Part shown: in pieces, positions 32,591 through 51,219 of the stretch
How positions within the stretch are numbered: the first letter of the stretch is position 1
Layout of the letters: each line of letters starts with the position of its first letter
From: Sipunculus nudus
Taxonomy: Eukaryota > Annelida > Sipuncula > Golfingiida > Sipunculidae
Assembly: GCA_026874595.1 (NCBI GenBank)
Contig: CM049316.1
Span: 14,823,839 to 14,887,838 of the forward strand
Direction of reading: 5' to 3'
DNA length: 64,000 nt
Position numbers and translations under genes: made by a program
Notes under the pieces: generated by a model
Seen by the model: the letters and a program-made list of their open reading frames with translations, nothing else
What the model was told of the DNA's origin: nothing
Database searches by the model: none

Positions 32591-33911
32591 GAGCTTGTGT
32601 AGTGTAATGGGCTTATCATTCTGCCTGCTTAAATGGGAGCGATCCGGGTTTGAATCCCGGTGCGAGTTTTCCTTTTTAGTTTGTTAAAAAAAAATATTAT
32701 AAGTAAAAATAGAAAATTTAATTTTCTGTTTTTTTTTTAACAGGACGCCTCGTTTGACAATTTAGGAAATTGTCCTGTTTGCAACAAAACTTCCTATGAA
32801 CCGCCATACTACCCAGATGGCCACACCTACAATGAACTGGTTGAGGCCATCCCAGCTGATTTGTTAATAAATTCTAATTCTTACGCTGAGGGGATGAGCA
32901 TGTATAGGACAGAAGTCAATACTGACATCAAAGAGAGAGGGGAAAACAGCGGTGTTCCAGCCGCTGTGAAACAACTGGTCAGCGATTCATCCCCGGCGAA
33001 ACCTCTGCCCAGTTCACCTACTAAACCGGAGCCTCAACCTGGTGTTCCGTCATGGAGCCAGGAAGAACTGGAGGATTTTTTTCAATCTAGTAAGTATAAT
33101 ATATTTTATACATATACATATTATATGTAATAAAAATCAATACAAACGGAGATTAACACGTGTTATTTACATTTTTGTCTTCTTAACAGTAGAACCTAAT
33201 ATGAAGAATCCAGATTTCGATGAGATTCCAGATTTCGATTGGACCCTCGACGAGGTGGAGGTCATAGAAAGCAGCCCTGATTCAACACCAGAAGAGATGA
33301 ACCGTGTAAGGTTTCACCTTACAAAAATTGAGGAAATCATCTCTTCTGTATTGTTACGTAATAAAAAATAAGTATAGCCATGTTTGACATATTAGGTTTC
33401 CCTATAGTATAGCCATGTTTGACATATTAGGTTTCCCTATGTAAAACAGTTACATTTATCGTTAATTTTTTTATGTTCTACTCCTGTAGTTTTCTTGTTT
33501 GTTATATCCCTTGCATTGTATATGACTGCTCCTTGTAGTATGGCCATGTTTGACATATTAGGTTTCCCTATGTAAAACCATTACATTTATCGTTAATTTT
33601 TTTTATGTTCTACTCCTGTAGTTTTCTTGTTTGTTATATTCCTTGCATTGTATATGCATTTCAAGTCCAGCACACCTGGAGAGACAACTCAGGGCCCCAA
33701 ATTCAGGACAGACTGCAGCATAATCAACCGTCCTGTTGGCAGCAGTCAGTCCAATGTGTCATCGGATAATAGCTGGTGTAGTAAGGGCAAAATGGACACC
33801 CTGCCTGACTTGGTGACATCGGTTGATGTGCCCGCGTTCGTAATTGACAGCAGCATTGATGATATAGTGGTCACTGATAACGACCCTAACACGAAGCAAA
33901 AGCGAGGCTAA
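32170..33911 (+). CDS. Array unit 1: four-exon zinc-finger protein, frame open
   Basis: Exon 1, 32170-32526 (119 codons): MPKVKVQPTS, then a C2HC finger (CKYCNKNF...EHQYNKKAC), a Pro/Ser linker, and a second Cys/His group [15 protein letters not shown]. Donor CAG|GTAAGC. Exon 2, 32744-33089: a CPVC pair with PYYPDGHTYNELVEAI, then a Pro-rich linker and WSQEELEDFF. Exon 3 from 33190: acidic PDFDEIPDFDWTLDEVEV, ending at 33305 if donor CGT|GTAAGG is used, or read through to TAA at 33369-33371. Exon 4, about 33666-33911: SSTPGETTQGPKF... to QKRG and TAA; its acceptor is uncertain (caag| keeps phase; a stronger ctgtag lies upstream at 33621). Exons 1 to 3 join in phase. This is the only unit with an open exon 1. 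By context it is the N-terminal part of a Mutator-like transposase: unit 11 runs into FLYWCH and MULE sequence. Alone it would be a short nuclear, zinc-binding protein of unknown role. Confidence 0.65.
32556..32587. repeat. (TA)n in intron 1, unit 1 (32 bp)
   Basis: Shortest tract of the array. Other tracts: 34643-34678, 36470-36569, 38361-38428, 40486-40537, 42595-42692, 44750-44857, 46915-46970, 49028-49101, 51159-51216 and 53274-53373. Confidence 0.95.
32588..32666 (+). ncRNA. tRNA-like sequence in intron 1, unit 1
   Basis: GGGGAGCTTG, then TGTAGTGTAATGGG (A-box-like) and CCGGGTTTGAATCCCGG: a perfect 5 bp T-arm stem with a 7-base loop and a B box one base off consensus. A T4CCT5 run follows and could stop Pol III. 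The acceptor stem pairs poorly, so it is a tRNA relic or SINE head, not a decoding tRNA. This unit and unit 11 read AAATGGGAGCGATCC; units 2-10 read AAATGGAAGCAATCC. Confidence 0.6.
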
Positions 33912-33913
33912 TC

Positions 33914-33919
33914 AATAAA
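33914..33919 (+). promoter_or_regulatory. AATAAA acquired at the array junction
   Basis: Lies three bases after the new stop codon of exon 4 and comes from the upstream flank, not from the original gene. Equivalent sites follow exon 4 of units 2-10. It could end transcripts of each unit, though it is unusually close to the stop. Confidence 0.5.
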
Positions 33920-34640
33920 AGCCCACCTTACGTAGCATCCCTAACGCAGGTCAAATGAGGCCGAATGCTTCCTCGTGTCTCTGATAAGTCCGGCAGGCCG
34001 CAGGTGACAAAGGTTAAGCGATAAGGCCACCGACCCTGGGTGCGCGCCTAGTTGTTAAAATGCCCAGCCTCGCTCTGGGACCTGGTGGGAGGCTGTAGCT
34101 GTAAATTATTAAGTTAAATGCATACCCGCCAAGCCTCGCTCTGAAAAATCTGGCGGGGAAACTATCAGGCGGTAATCATTTAGCGTTCAAACCTCTTTGT
34201 GTGAACACCTGTCTTATTTTAAGTCCAGCAACTAAGTTTTTCTTCCAAATCACAATGCCAAAGGTTAAGGTTCAACCAACAAGCTGCAAGTACTGTAATA
34301 AGAACTTCAGCTCCAGAGATGGGATGGTGGAGCACCAGTACAATAAAAAAGCTTGTCCCGCTCGTTGGGGAGCTAACACTCGCTCGCCTCAAATCCAGGA
34401 TAAAACCCCATCGAGCCCAGTGCCTGGACCTAGTGGCCTGCAACATCCGGTTCCCGACCTGGCCAACTTTCCAGCTTTGGCCAGGGTAAAGGCAAGCTCC
34501 TTGGGGGACATTTCGTATGCAAAGGAAAGGTGTGAGCTCTGTGTGGGATACACAATGACGACCACCCTTTCCAGCACACCACAACGGAATGGGACAACTA
34601 CGTCATGATGCAGGTAAGCTATATCTGACGCTGTACTTTG

Positions 34641-34678
<38 letters not shown>

Positions 34679-34681
<3 letters not shown>

Positions 34682-34757
34682 GAGCTTGTGTAGTGTAATG
34701 GGCTTATCATTCTGCCTGCTTAAATGGAAGCAATCCGGGTTTGAATCCCGGTGCGAG
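34679..34757 (+). ncRNA. tRNA-like sequence, unit 2
   Basis: As in unit 1, with the two derived A bases before the T arm (GGAAGCAATCC). T arm intact. Confidence 0.55.
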
Positions 34758-35689
34758 TTTTCCTTTTTAGTTTGTTAAAAAAAAAATATTATAAGTAAAA
34801 ATAGAAAATTTAATTTTCTGTGTTTTTTTTTTAACAGGACGCCTCGTTTGACCATTTAGGAAATTGTCCTGTTTGCAACAAAACTTCCTATGAACCGCCA
34901 TACTACCCAGATGGCCACACCTACAATGAACTGGTTGAGGCCATCCCAGCTGATTTGTTAATAAATTCTAATTCTTACGCTGAGGGGATGAGCATGTATA
35001 GGACAGAAGTCAATACTGACATCGAAGAAAGAGGGGAAAACAGCGGTGTTCCAGCCGCTGTGAAACAACTGGTCAGCGATTCACCCCCGGCGAAACCTCT
35101 GCCCAGTTCACCTACTAAACCGGAGCCTCAACCTGGTGTTCCGTCATGGAGCCAGGAAGAACTGGAGGATTTTTTTCAATCTAGTAAGTATAATATATTT
35201 TATACATATACATATTATATGTAATAAAAATCAATACAAACGGAGACTAACACGTGTTATTTACATTTTTGTCTTCCTAACAGTAGAACCTAATATGAAG
35301 AATCCAGATTTCGATGAGATTCCAGATTTCGATTGGACCCTCGACGAGGTGGAGGTCATAGAAAGTATGGCCATATTTGACATATTAGGTTTCCCTATGT
35401 AAAACCATTACATTTATCGTTAATTTTTTTTATGTTCTACTCCTGTAGTTTTCTTGTTTGTTATATTCCTTGCATTGTATATGCATTTCAAGTCCAGCAC
35501 ACCTGGAGAGACGACTCAGGGCCCCAAATTCAGGACAGACTGCAGCATAATCAACCGTCCTGTTGGCAGCAGTCAGTCCAATGTGTCATCGGATAATAGC
35601 TGGTGTAGTAAGGGCAAAATGGACACCCTGCCTGACTTGGTGACATCGGTTGATGTGCCCGCGTTCGTAATTGACAGCAGCATTGATGA

Positions 35690-37580
<1,891 letters not shown>

Positions 37581-38358
37581 TATAGTGGTCACTGATAACG
37601 ACCCTAACACGAAGCAAAAGCGAGGCTAATCAATAAAAGCCCACCTTACGTAGCATCCCTAACGCAGGTCAAATGAGGCCGAATGCTTCCTCGTGTCTCT
37701 GATAAGTCCGGCAGGCCGCAGGTGACAAAGGTTAAGCGATAAGGCCACCGACCCTGGGTGCGCGCCTAGTTGTTAAAATGCCCAGCCTCGCTCTGGGACC
37801 TGGTGGGAGGCTGTAGCTGTAAATTATTAAGTTAAATGCATACCCGCCAAGCCTCGCTCTGAAAAATCTGGCGGGGAAACTATCAGGCGGTAATCATTTA
37901 GCGTTCAAACCTCTTTGTGTGAACACCTGTCTTATTTTAAGTCCAGCAACTAAGTTTTTCTTCCAAATCACAATGCCAAAGGTTAAGGTTCAACCAACAA
38001 GCTGCAAGTACTGTAATAAGAACTTCAGCTCCAGAGATGGGATGGTGGAGCACCAGTACAATAAAAAAGCTTGTCCCGCTCGTTGGGGAGCTAACACTCG
38101 CTCGCCTCAAATCCAGGATAAAACCCCATCGAGCCCAGTGCCTGGACCTAGTGGCCTGCAACATCCGGTTCCCGACCTGGCCAACTTTCCAGCTTTGGCC
38201 AGGGTAAAGGCAAGCTCCTTGGGGGACATTTCGTATGCAAAGGAAAGGTGTGAGCTCTGTGTGGGATACACAATGACGACCACCCTTTCCAGCACACCAC
38301 AACAGAATGGGACAACTACGTCATGATGCAGGTAAGCTATATCTGACGCTGTACTTTG

Positions 38359-38431
<73 letters not shown>

Positions 38432-39705
38432 GAGCTTGTGTAGTGTAATGGGCTTATCATTCTGCCTGCTTAAATGGAAGCAATCCGGGTTTGAATCCCG
38501 GTGCGAGTTTTCCTTTTTAGTTTGTTAAAAAAAAAATATTATAAGTAAAAATAGAAAATTTAATTTTCTGTGTTTTTTTTTTAACAGGACGCCTCGTTTG
38601 ACCATTTAGGTAATTGTCCTGTTTGCAACAAAACTTCCTATGAACCGCCATACTACCCAGATGGCCACACCTACAATGAACTGGTTGAGGCCATCCCAGC
38701 TGATTTGTTAATAAATTCTAATTCTTACGCTGAGGGGATGAGCATGTATAGGACAGAAGTCAATACTGACATCGAAGAAAGAGGGGAAAACAGCGGTGTT
38801 CCAGCTGCTGTGAAACAACTGGTCAGCGATTCACCCCCGGCGAAACCTCTGCCCAGTTCACCTACTAAACCGGAGCCTCAACCTGGTGTTCCGTCATGGA
38901 GCCAGGAAGAACTGGAGGATTTTTTTCAATCTAGTAAGTATAATATATTTTATACATATACATATTATATGTAATAAAAATCAATACAAACGGAGACTAA
39001 CACGTGTTATTTACATTTTTGTCTTCCTAACAGTAGAACCTAATATGAAGAATCCAGATTTCGATGAGATTCCAGATTTCGATTGGACCCTCGACGAGGT
39101 GGAGGTCATAGAAAGCAGCCCTGATTCAACACCAGAAGAGATGAACCGTGTAAGGTTTCACCTTACAAAAATTGAGGAATCATCTCTTCTGTATTGTTAC
39201 GTAATAAAAAATAAGTATAGCCATGTTTGACATATTAGGTTTCCCTATAGTATAGCCATGTTTGACATATTAGGTTTCCCTATGTAAAACAGTTACATTT
39301 ATCGTTAATTTTTTTATGTTCTACTCCTGTAGTTTTCTTGTTTGTTATATCCCTTGCATTGTATATGACTGCTCCTTGTAGTATGGCCATGTTTGACATA
39401 TTAGGTTTCCCTATGTAAAACCATTACATTTATCGTTAATTTTTTTTATGTTCTACTCCTGTAGTTTTCTTGTTTGTTATATTCCTTGCATTGTATATGC
39501 ATTTCAAGTCCAGCACACCTGGAGAGACGACTCAGGGCCCCAAATTCAGGACAGACTGCAGCATAATCAACCGTCCTGTTGGCAGCAGTCAGTCCAATGT
39601 GTCATCGGATAATAGCTGGTGTAGTAAGGGCAAAATGGACACCCTGCCTGACTTGGTGACATCGGTTGATGTGCCCGCGTTCGTAATTGACAGCAGCATT
39701 GATGA
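37581..39705 (+). pseudogene. Array unit 4: zinc-finger gene copy, frameshifted
   Basis: Exon 1 37973-38331, 2 bp insertion, private CAACAGAATGGG; exon 2 38588-38933, private GGTAATTGTCC; exon 3 39034-39149, full length; exon 4 39509-39754. (TA)n 68 bp. Confidence 0.85.
38429..38507 (+). ncRNA. tRNA-like sequence, unit 4
   Basis: Same as unit 2. Confidence 0.55.
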
Positions 39706-40483
39706 TATAGTGGTCACTGATAACGACCCTAACACGAAGCAAAAGCGAGGCTAATCAATAAAAGCCCACCTTACGTAGCATCCCTAACGCAGGTCAAATG
39801 AGGCCGAATGCTTCCTCGTGTCTCTGATAAGTCCGGCAGGCCGCAGGTGACAAAGGTTAAGCGATAAGGCCACCGACCCTGGGTGCGCGCCTAGTTGTTA
39901 AAATGCCCAGCCTCGCTCTGGGACCTGGTGGGAGGCTGTAGCTGTAAATTATTAAGTTAAATGCATACCCGCCAAGCCTCGCTCTGAAAAATCTGGCGGG
40001 GAAACTATCAGGCGGTAATCATTTAGCGTTCAAACCTCTTTGTGTGAACACCTGTCTTATTTTAAGTCCAGCAACTAAGTTTTTCTTCCAAATCACAATG
40101 CCAAAGGTTAAGGTTCAACCAACAAGCTGCAAGTACTGTAATAAGAACTTCAGCTCCAGAGATGGGATGGTGGAGCACCAGTACAATAAAAAAGCTTGTC
40201 CCGCTCGTTGGGGAGCTAACACTCGCTCGCCTCAAATCCAGGATAAAACCCCATCGAGCCCAGTGCCTGGACCTAGTGGCCTGCAACATCCGGTTCCCGA
40301 CCTGGCCAACTTTCCAGCTTTGGCCAGGGTAAAGGCAAGCTCCTTGGGGGACATTTCGTATGCAAAGGAAAGGTGTGAGCTCTGTGTGGGATACACAATG
40401 ACGACCACCCTTTCCAGCACACCACAACGGAATGGGACAACTACGTCATGATGCAGGTAAGCTATATCTGACGCTGTACTTTG

Positions 40484-40540
<57 letters not shown>

Positions 40541-41814
40541 GAGCTTGTGTAGTGTAATGGGCTTATCATTCTGCCTGCTTAAATGGAAGCAATCCGGGTT
40601 TGAATCCCGGTGCGAGTTTTCCTTTTTAGTTTGTTAAAAAAAAAATATTATAAGTAAAAATAGAAAATTTAATTTTCTGTGTTTTTTTTTTAACAGGACG
40701 CCTCGTTTGACCATTTAGGAAATTGTCCTGTTTGCAACAAAACTTCCTATGAACCGCCATACTACCCAGATGGCCACACCTACAATGAACTGGTTGAGGC
40801 CATCCCAGCTGATTTGTTAATAAATTCTAATTCTTACGCTGAGGGGATGAGCATGTATAGGACAGAAGTCAATACTGACATCGAAGAAAGAGGGGAAAAC
40901 AGCGGTGTTCCAGCCGCTGTGAAACAACTGGTCAGCGATTCACCCCCGGCGAAACCTCTGCCCAGTTCACCTACTAAACCGGAGCCTCAACCTGGTGTTC
41001 CGTCATGGAGCCAGGAAGAACTGGAGGATTTTTTTCAATCTAGTAAGTATAATATATTTTATACATATACATATTATATGTAATAAAAATCAATACAAAC
41101 GGAGACTAACACGTGTTATTTACATTTTTGTCTTCCTAACAGTAGAACCTAATATGAAGAATCCAGATTTCGATGAGATTCCAGATTTCGATTGGACCCT
41201 CGACGAGGTGGAGGTCATAGAAAGCAGCCCTGATTCAACACCAGAAGAGATGAACCGTGTAAGGTTTCACCTTACAAAAATTGAGGAATCATCTCTTCTG
41301 TATTGTTACGTAATAAAAAATAAGTATAGCCATGTTTGACATATTAGGTTTCCCTATAGTATAGCCATGTTTGACATATTAGGTTTCCCTATGTAAAACA
41401 GTTACATTTATCGTTAATTTTTTTATGTTCTACTCCTGTAGTTTTCTTGTTTGTTATATCCCTTGCATTGTATATGACTGCTCCTTGTAGTATGGCCATG
41501 TTTGACATATTAGGTTTCCCTATGTAAAACCATTACATTTATCGTTAATTTTTTTTATGTTCTACTCCTGTAGTTTTCTTGTTTGTTATATTCCTTGCAT
41601 TGTATATGCATTTCAAGTCCAGCACACCTGGAGAGACAACTCAGGGCCCCAAATTCAGGACAGACTGCAGCATAATCAACCGTCCTGTTGGCAGCAGTCA
41701 GTCCAATGTGTCATCGGATAATAGCTGGTGTAGTAAGGGCAAAATGGACACCCTGCCTGACTTGGTGACATCGGTTGATGTGCCCGCGTTCGTAATTGAC
41801 AGCAGCATTGATGA
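39706..41814 (+). pseudogene. Array unit 5: zinc-finger gene copy, frameshifted
   Basis: Exon 1 40098-40456, 2 bp insertion; exon 2 40697-41042; exon 3 41143-41258; exon 4 41618-41863, with GAGAGACAACTC as in units 1 and 8. (TA)n 52 bp. Confidence 0.85.
40538..40616 (+). ncRNA. tRNA-like sequence, unit 5
   Basis: Same as unit 2. Confidence 0.55.
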
Positions 41815-46134
<4,320 letters not shown>

Positions 46135-46912
46135 TATAGTGGTCACTGATAACGACCCTAACACGAAGCAAAAGCGAGGCTAATCAATAAAAGCCCACCT
46201 TACGTAGCATCCCTAACGCAGGTCAAATGAGGCCGAATGCTTCCTCGTGTCTCTGATAAGTCCGGCAGGCCGCAGGTGACAAAGGTTAAGCGATAAGGCC
46301 ACCGACCCTGGGTGCGCGCCTAGTTGTTAAAATGCCCAGCCTCGCTCTGGGACCTGGTGGGAGGCTGTAGCTGTAAATTATTAAGTTAAATGCATACCCG
46401 CCAAGCCTCGCTCTGAAAAATCTGGCGGGGAAACTATCAGGCGGTAATCATTTAGCGTTCAAACCTCTTTGTGTGAACACCTGTCTTATTTTAAGTCCAG
46501 CAACTAAGTTTTTCTTCCAAATCACAATGCCAAAGGTTAAGGTTCAACCAACAAGCTGCAAGTACTGTAATAAGAACTTCAGCTCCAGAGATGGGATGGT
46601 GGAGCACCAGTACAATAAAAAAGCTTGTCCCGCTCGTTGGGGAGCTAACACTCGCTCGCCTCAAATCCAGGATAAAACCCCATCGAGCCCAGTGCCTGGA
46701 CCTAGTGGCCTGCAACATCCGGTTCCCGACCTGGCCAACTTTCCAGCTTTGGCCAGGGTAAAGGCAAGCTCCTTGGGGGACATTTCGTATGCAAAGGAAA
46801 GGTGTGAGCTCTGTGTGGGATACACAATGACGACCACCCTTTCCAGCACACCACAACGGAATGGGACAACTACGTCATGATGCAGGTAAGCTATATCTGA
46901 CGCTGTACTTTG

Positions 46913-46973
<61 letters not shown>

Positions 46974-48247
46974 GAGCTTGTGTAGTGTAATGGGCTTATC
47001 ATTCTGCCTGCTTAAATGGAAGCAATCCGGGTTTGAATCCCGGTGCGAGTTTTCCTTTTTAGTTTGTTAAAAAAAAAATATTATAAGTAAAAATAGAAAA
47101 TTTAATTTTCTGTGTTTTTTTTTTAACAGGACGCCTCGTTTGACCATTTAGGAAATTGTCCTGTTTGCAACAAAACTTCCTATGAACCGCCATACTACCC
47201 AGATGGCCACACCTACAATGAACTGGTTGAGGCCATCCCAGCTGATTTGTTAATAAATTCTAATTCTTACGCTGAGGGGATGAGCATGTATAGGACAGAA
47301 GTCAATACTGACATCGAAGAAAGAGGGGAAAACAGCGGTGTTCCAGCCGCTGTGAAACAACTGGTCAGCGATTCACCCCCGGCGAAACCTCTGCCCAGTT
47401 CACCTACTAAACCGGAGCCTCAACCTGGTGTTCCGTCATGGAGCCAGGAAGAACTGGAGGATTTTTTTCAATCTAGTAAGTATAATATATTTTATACATA
47501 TACATATTATATGTAATAAAAATCAATACAAACGGAGACTAACACGTGTTATTTACATTTTTGTCTTCCTAACAGTAGAACCTAATATGAAGAATCCAGA
47601 TTTCGATGAGATTCCAGATTTTGATTGGACCCTCGACGAGGTGGAGGTCATAGAAAGCAGCCCTGATTCAACACCAGAAGAGATGAACCGTGTAAGGTTT
47701 CACCTTACAAAAATTGAGGAATCATCTCTTCTGTATTGTTACGTAATAAAAAATAAGTATAGCCATGTTTGACATATTAGGTTTCCCTATAGTATAGCCA
47801 TGTTTGACATATTAGGTTTCCCTATGTAAAACAGTTACATTTATCGTTAATTTTTTTATGTTCTACTCCTGTAGTTTTCTTGTTTGTTATATCCCTTGCA
47901 TTGTATATGACTGCTCCTTGTAGTATGGCCATGTTTGACATATTAGGTTTCCCTATGTAAAACCATTACATTTATCGTTAATTTTTTTTATGTTCTACTC
48001 CTGTAGTTTTCTTGTTTGTTATATTCCTTGCATTGTATATGCATTTCAAGTCCAGCACACCTGGAGAGACAACTCAGGGCCCCAAATTCAGGACAGACTG
48101 CAGCATAATCAACCGTCCTGTTGGCAGCAGTCAGTCCAATGTGTCATCGGATAATAGCTGGTGTAGTAAGGGCAAAATGGACACCCTGCCTGACTTGGTG
48201 ACATCGGTTGATGTGCCCGCGTTCGTAATTGACAGCAGCATTGATGA
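46135..48247 (+). pseudogene. Array unit 8: zinc-finger gene copy, frameshifted
   Basis: Exon 1 46527-46885, 2 bp insertion; exon 2 47130-47475; exon 3 47576-47691, private silent GATTTTGATTGG; exon 4 48051-48296 (GACAACTC variant). (TA)n 56 bp. Confidence 0.85.
46971..47049 (+). ncRNA. tRNA-like sequence, unit 8
   Basis: Same as unit 2. Confidence 0.55.
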
Positions 48248-49025
48248 TATAGTGGTCACTGATAACGACCCTAACACGAAGCAAAAGCGAGGCTAATCAA
48301 TAAAAGCCCACCTTACGTAGCATCCCTAACGCAGGTCAAATGAGGCCGAATGCTTCCTCGTGTCTCTGATAAGTCCGGCAGGCCGCAGGTGACAAAGGTT
48401 AAGCGATAAGGCCACCGACCCTGGGTGCGCGCCTAGTTGTTAAAATGCCCAGCCTCGCTCTGGGACCTGGTGGGAGGCTGTAGCTGTAAATTATTAAGTT
48501 AAATGCATACCCGCCAAGCCTCGCTCTGAAAAATCTGGCGGGGAAACTATCAGGCGGTAATCATTTAGCGTTCAAACCTCTTTGTGTGAACACCTGTCTT
48601 ATTTTAAGTCCAGCAACTAAGTTTTTCTTCCAAATCACAATGCCAAAGGTTAAGGTTCAACCAACAAGCTGCAAGTACTGTAATAAGAACTTCAGCTCCA
48701 GAGATGGGATGGTGGAGCACCAGTACAATAAAAAAGCTTGTCCCGCTCGTTGGGGAGCTAACACTCGCTCGCCTCAAATCCAGGATAAAACCCCATCGAG
48801 CCCAGTGCCTGGACCTAGTGGCCTGCAACATCCGGTTCCCGACCTGGCCAACTTTCCAGCTTTGGCCAGGGTAAAGGCAAGCTCCTTGGGGGACATTTCG
48901 TATGCAAAGGAAAGGTGTGAGCTCTGTGTGGGATACACAATGACGACCACCCTTTCCAGCACACCACAACGGAATGGGACAACTACGTCATGATGCAGGT
49001 AAGCTATATCTGACGCTGTACTTTG

Positions 49026-49104
<79 letters not shown>

Positions 49105-50378
49105 GAGCTTGTGTAGTGTAATGGGCTTATCATTCTGCCTGCTTAAATGGAAGCAATCCGGGTTTGAATCCCGGTGCGAGTTTTCCTTTTTAGTTTGTTA
49201 AAAAAAAAATATTATAAGTAAAAATAGAAAATTTAATTTTCTGTGTTTTTTTTTTAACAGGACGCCTCGTTTGATCATTTAGGAAATTGTCCTGTTTGCA
49301 ACAAAACTTCCTATGAACCGCCATACTACCCAGATGGCCACACCTACAATGAACTGGTTGAGGCCATCCCAGCTGATTTGTTAATAAATTCTAATTCTTA
49401 CGCTGAGGGGATGAGCATGTATAGGACAGAAGTCAATACTGACATCGAAGAAAGAGGGGAAAACAGCGGTGTTCCAGCCGCTGTGAAACAACTGGTCAGC
49501 GATTCACCCCCGGCGAAACCTCTGCCCAGTTCACCTACTAAACCGGAGCCTCAACCTGGTGTTCCGTCATGGAGCCAGGAAGAACTGGAGGATTTTTTTC
49601 AATCTAGTAAGTATAATATATTTTATACATATACATATTATATGTAATAAAAATCAATACAAACGGAGACTAACACGTGTTATTTACATTTTTGTCTTCC
49701 TAACAGTAGAACCTAATATGAAGAATCCAGATTTCGATGAGATTCCAGATTTCGATTGGACCCTCGACGAGGTGGAGGTCATAGAAAGCAGCCCTGATTC
49801 AACACCAGAAGAGATGAACCGTGTAAGGTTTCACCTTACAAAAATTGAGGAATCATCTCTTCTGTATTGTTACGTAATAAAAAATAAGTATAGCCATGTT
49901 TGACATATTAGGTTTCCCTATAGTATAGCCATGTTTGACATATTAGGTTTCCCTATGTAAAACAGTTACATTTATCGTTAATTTTTTTATGTTCTACTCC
50001 TGTAGTTTTCTTGTTTGTTATATCCCTTGCATTGTATATGACTGCTCCTTGTAGTATGGCCATGTTTGACATATTAGGTTTCCCTATGTAAAACCATTAC
50101 ATTTATCGTTAATTTTTTTTATGTTCTACTCCTGTAGTTTTCTTGTTTGTTTTATTCCTTGCATTGTATATGCATTTCAAGTCCAGCACACCTGGAGAGA
50201 CGACTCAGGGCCCCAAATTCAGGACAGACTGCAGCATAATCAACCGTCCTGTTGGCAGCAGTCAGTCCAATGTGTCATCGGATAATAGCTGGTGTAGTAA
50301 GGGCAAAATGGACACCCTGCCTGACTTGGTGACATCGGTTGATGTGCCCGCGTTCGTAATTGACAGCAGCATTGATGA
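48248..50378 (+). pseudogene. Array unit 9: zinc-finger gene copy, frameshifted
   Basis: Exon 1 48640-48998, 2 bp insertion; exon 2 49261-49606 (GATCAT variant); exon 3 49707-49822; exon 4 50182-50427, with private TGTTTTATTCC just before it and GATAATGACC at its end. (TA)n 74 bp. Confidence 0.85.
49102..49180 (+). ncRNA. tRNA-like sequence, unit 9
   Basis: Same as unit 2. Confidence 0.55.
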
Positions 50379-51156
50379 TATAGTGGTCACTGATAATGAC
50401 CCTAACACGAAGCAAAAGCGAGGCTAATCAATAAAAGCCCACCTTACGTAGCATCCCTAACGCAGGTCAAATGAGGCCGAATGCTTCCTCGTGTCTCTGA
50501 TAAGTCCGGCAGGCCGCAGGTGACAAAGGTTAAGCGATAAGGCCACCGACCCTGGGTGCGCGCCTAGTTGTTAAAATGCCCAGCCTCGCTCTGGGACCTG
50601 GTGGGAGACTGTAGCTGTTAATTATTAAGTTAAATGCATACCCGCCAAGCCTCGCTCTGAAAAATCTGGCGGGGAAACTATCAGGCGGTAATCATTTAGC
50701 GTTCAAACCTCTTTGTGTGAACACCTGTCTTGTTTTAAGTCCAGCAATTAAGTTTTTCTTCCAAATCACAATGCCAAAGGTTAAGGTTCAACCAACAAGC
50801 TGCAAGTACTGTAATAAGAACTTCAGCTCCAGAGATGGGATGGTGGAGCACCAGTACAATAAAAAAGCTTGTCCTGCTCGTTGGGGAGCTAACACTCGCT
50901 CGCCTCAAATCCAGGATAAAACCCCATCGAGCCCAGTGCCTGGACCTAGTGGCCTGCAACATCCGGTTCCCGACCTGGCCAACTTTCCAGCTTTGGCCAG
51001 GGTAAAGGCAAGCTCCTTGGGGGACATTTCGTATGCAAAGGAAAGGTGTGAGCTCTGTGTGGGATACACAATGACGACCACCCTTTCCAGCACACCACAA
51101 CGGAATGGGACAACTACGTCATGATGCAGGTAAGCTATATCTGACGCTGTACTTTG

Positions 51157-51219
<63 letters not shown>

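Larger units (their letters stand above)
33863..35689 (+). pseudogene. Array unit 2: zinc-finger gene copy, frameshifted
   Basis: Exon 1 34255-34613 with the 2 bp insertion (CTCTGTGTGGG for CTGTGTGGG) that changes phase after CELC and stops at 34606-34608; exon 2 34838-35183; exon 3 from 35284, cut after GAAAG by a ~267 bp deletion and stopped at 35400-35402; exon 4 35493-35738. The deletion is shared with unit 3. Confidence 0.85.

Noticed and set aside
32588-32666. Functional tRNA genes in the array
   Set aside because: T arm and box motifs are present, but the acceptor stem does not pair and no clear anticodon arm can be drawn.
34201-34608. Upstream extension (MNTCLIL...) of exon 1 in the array units
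   Set aside because: It starts at a GTG in the leader; the ATG of MPKVKV, which begins the zinc-finger protein, is the better start.
38107-38460. Minus-strand frames with IYIYIY runs in the array
   Set aside because: They translate the TA tract and the antisense of exon 1; no independent support.
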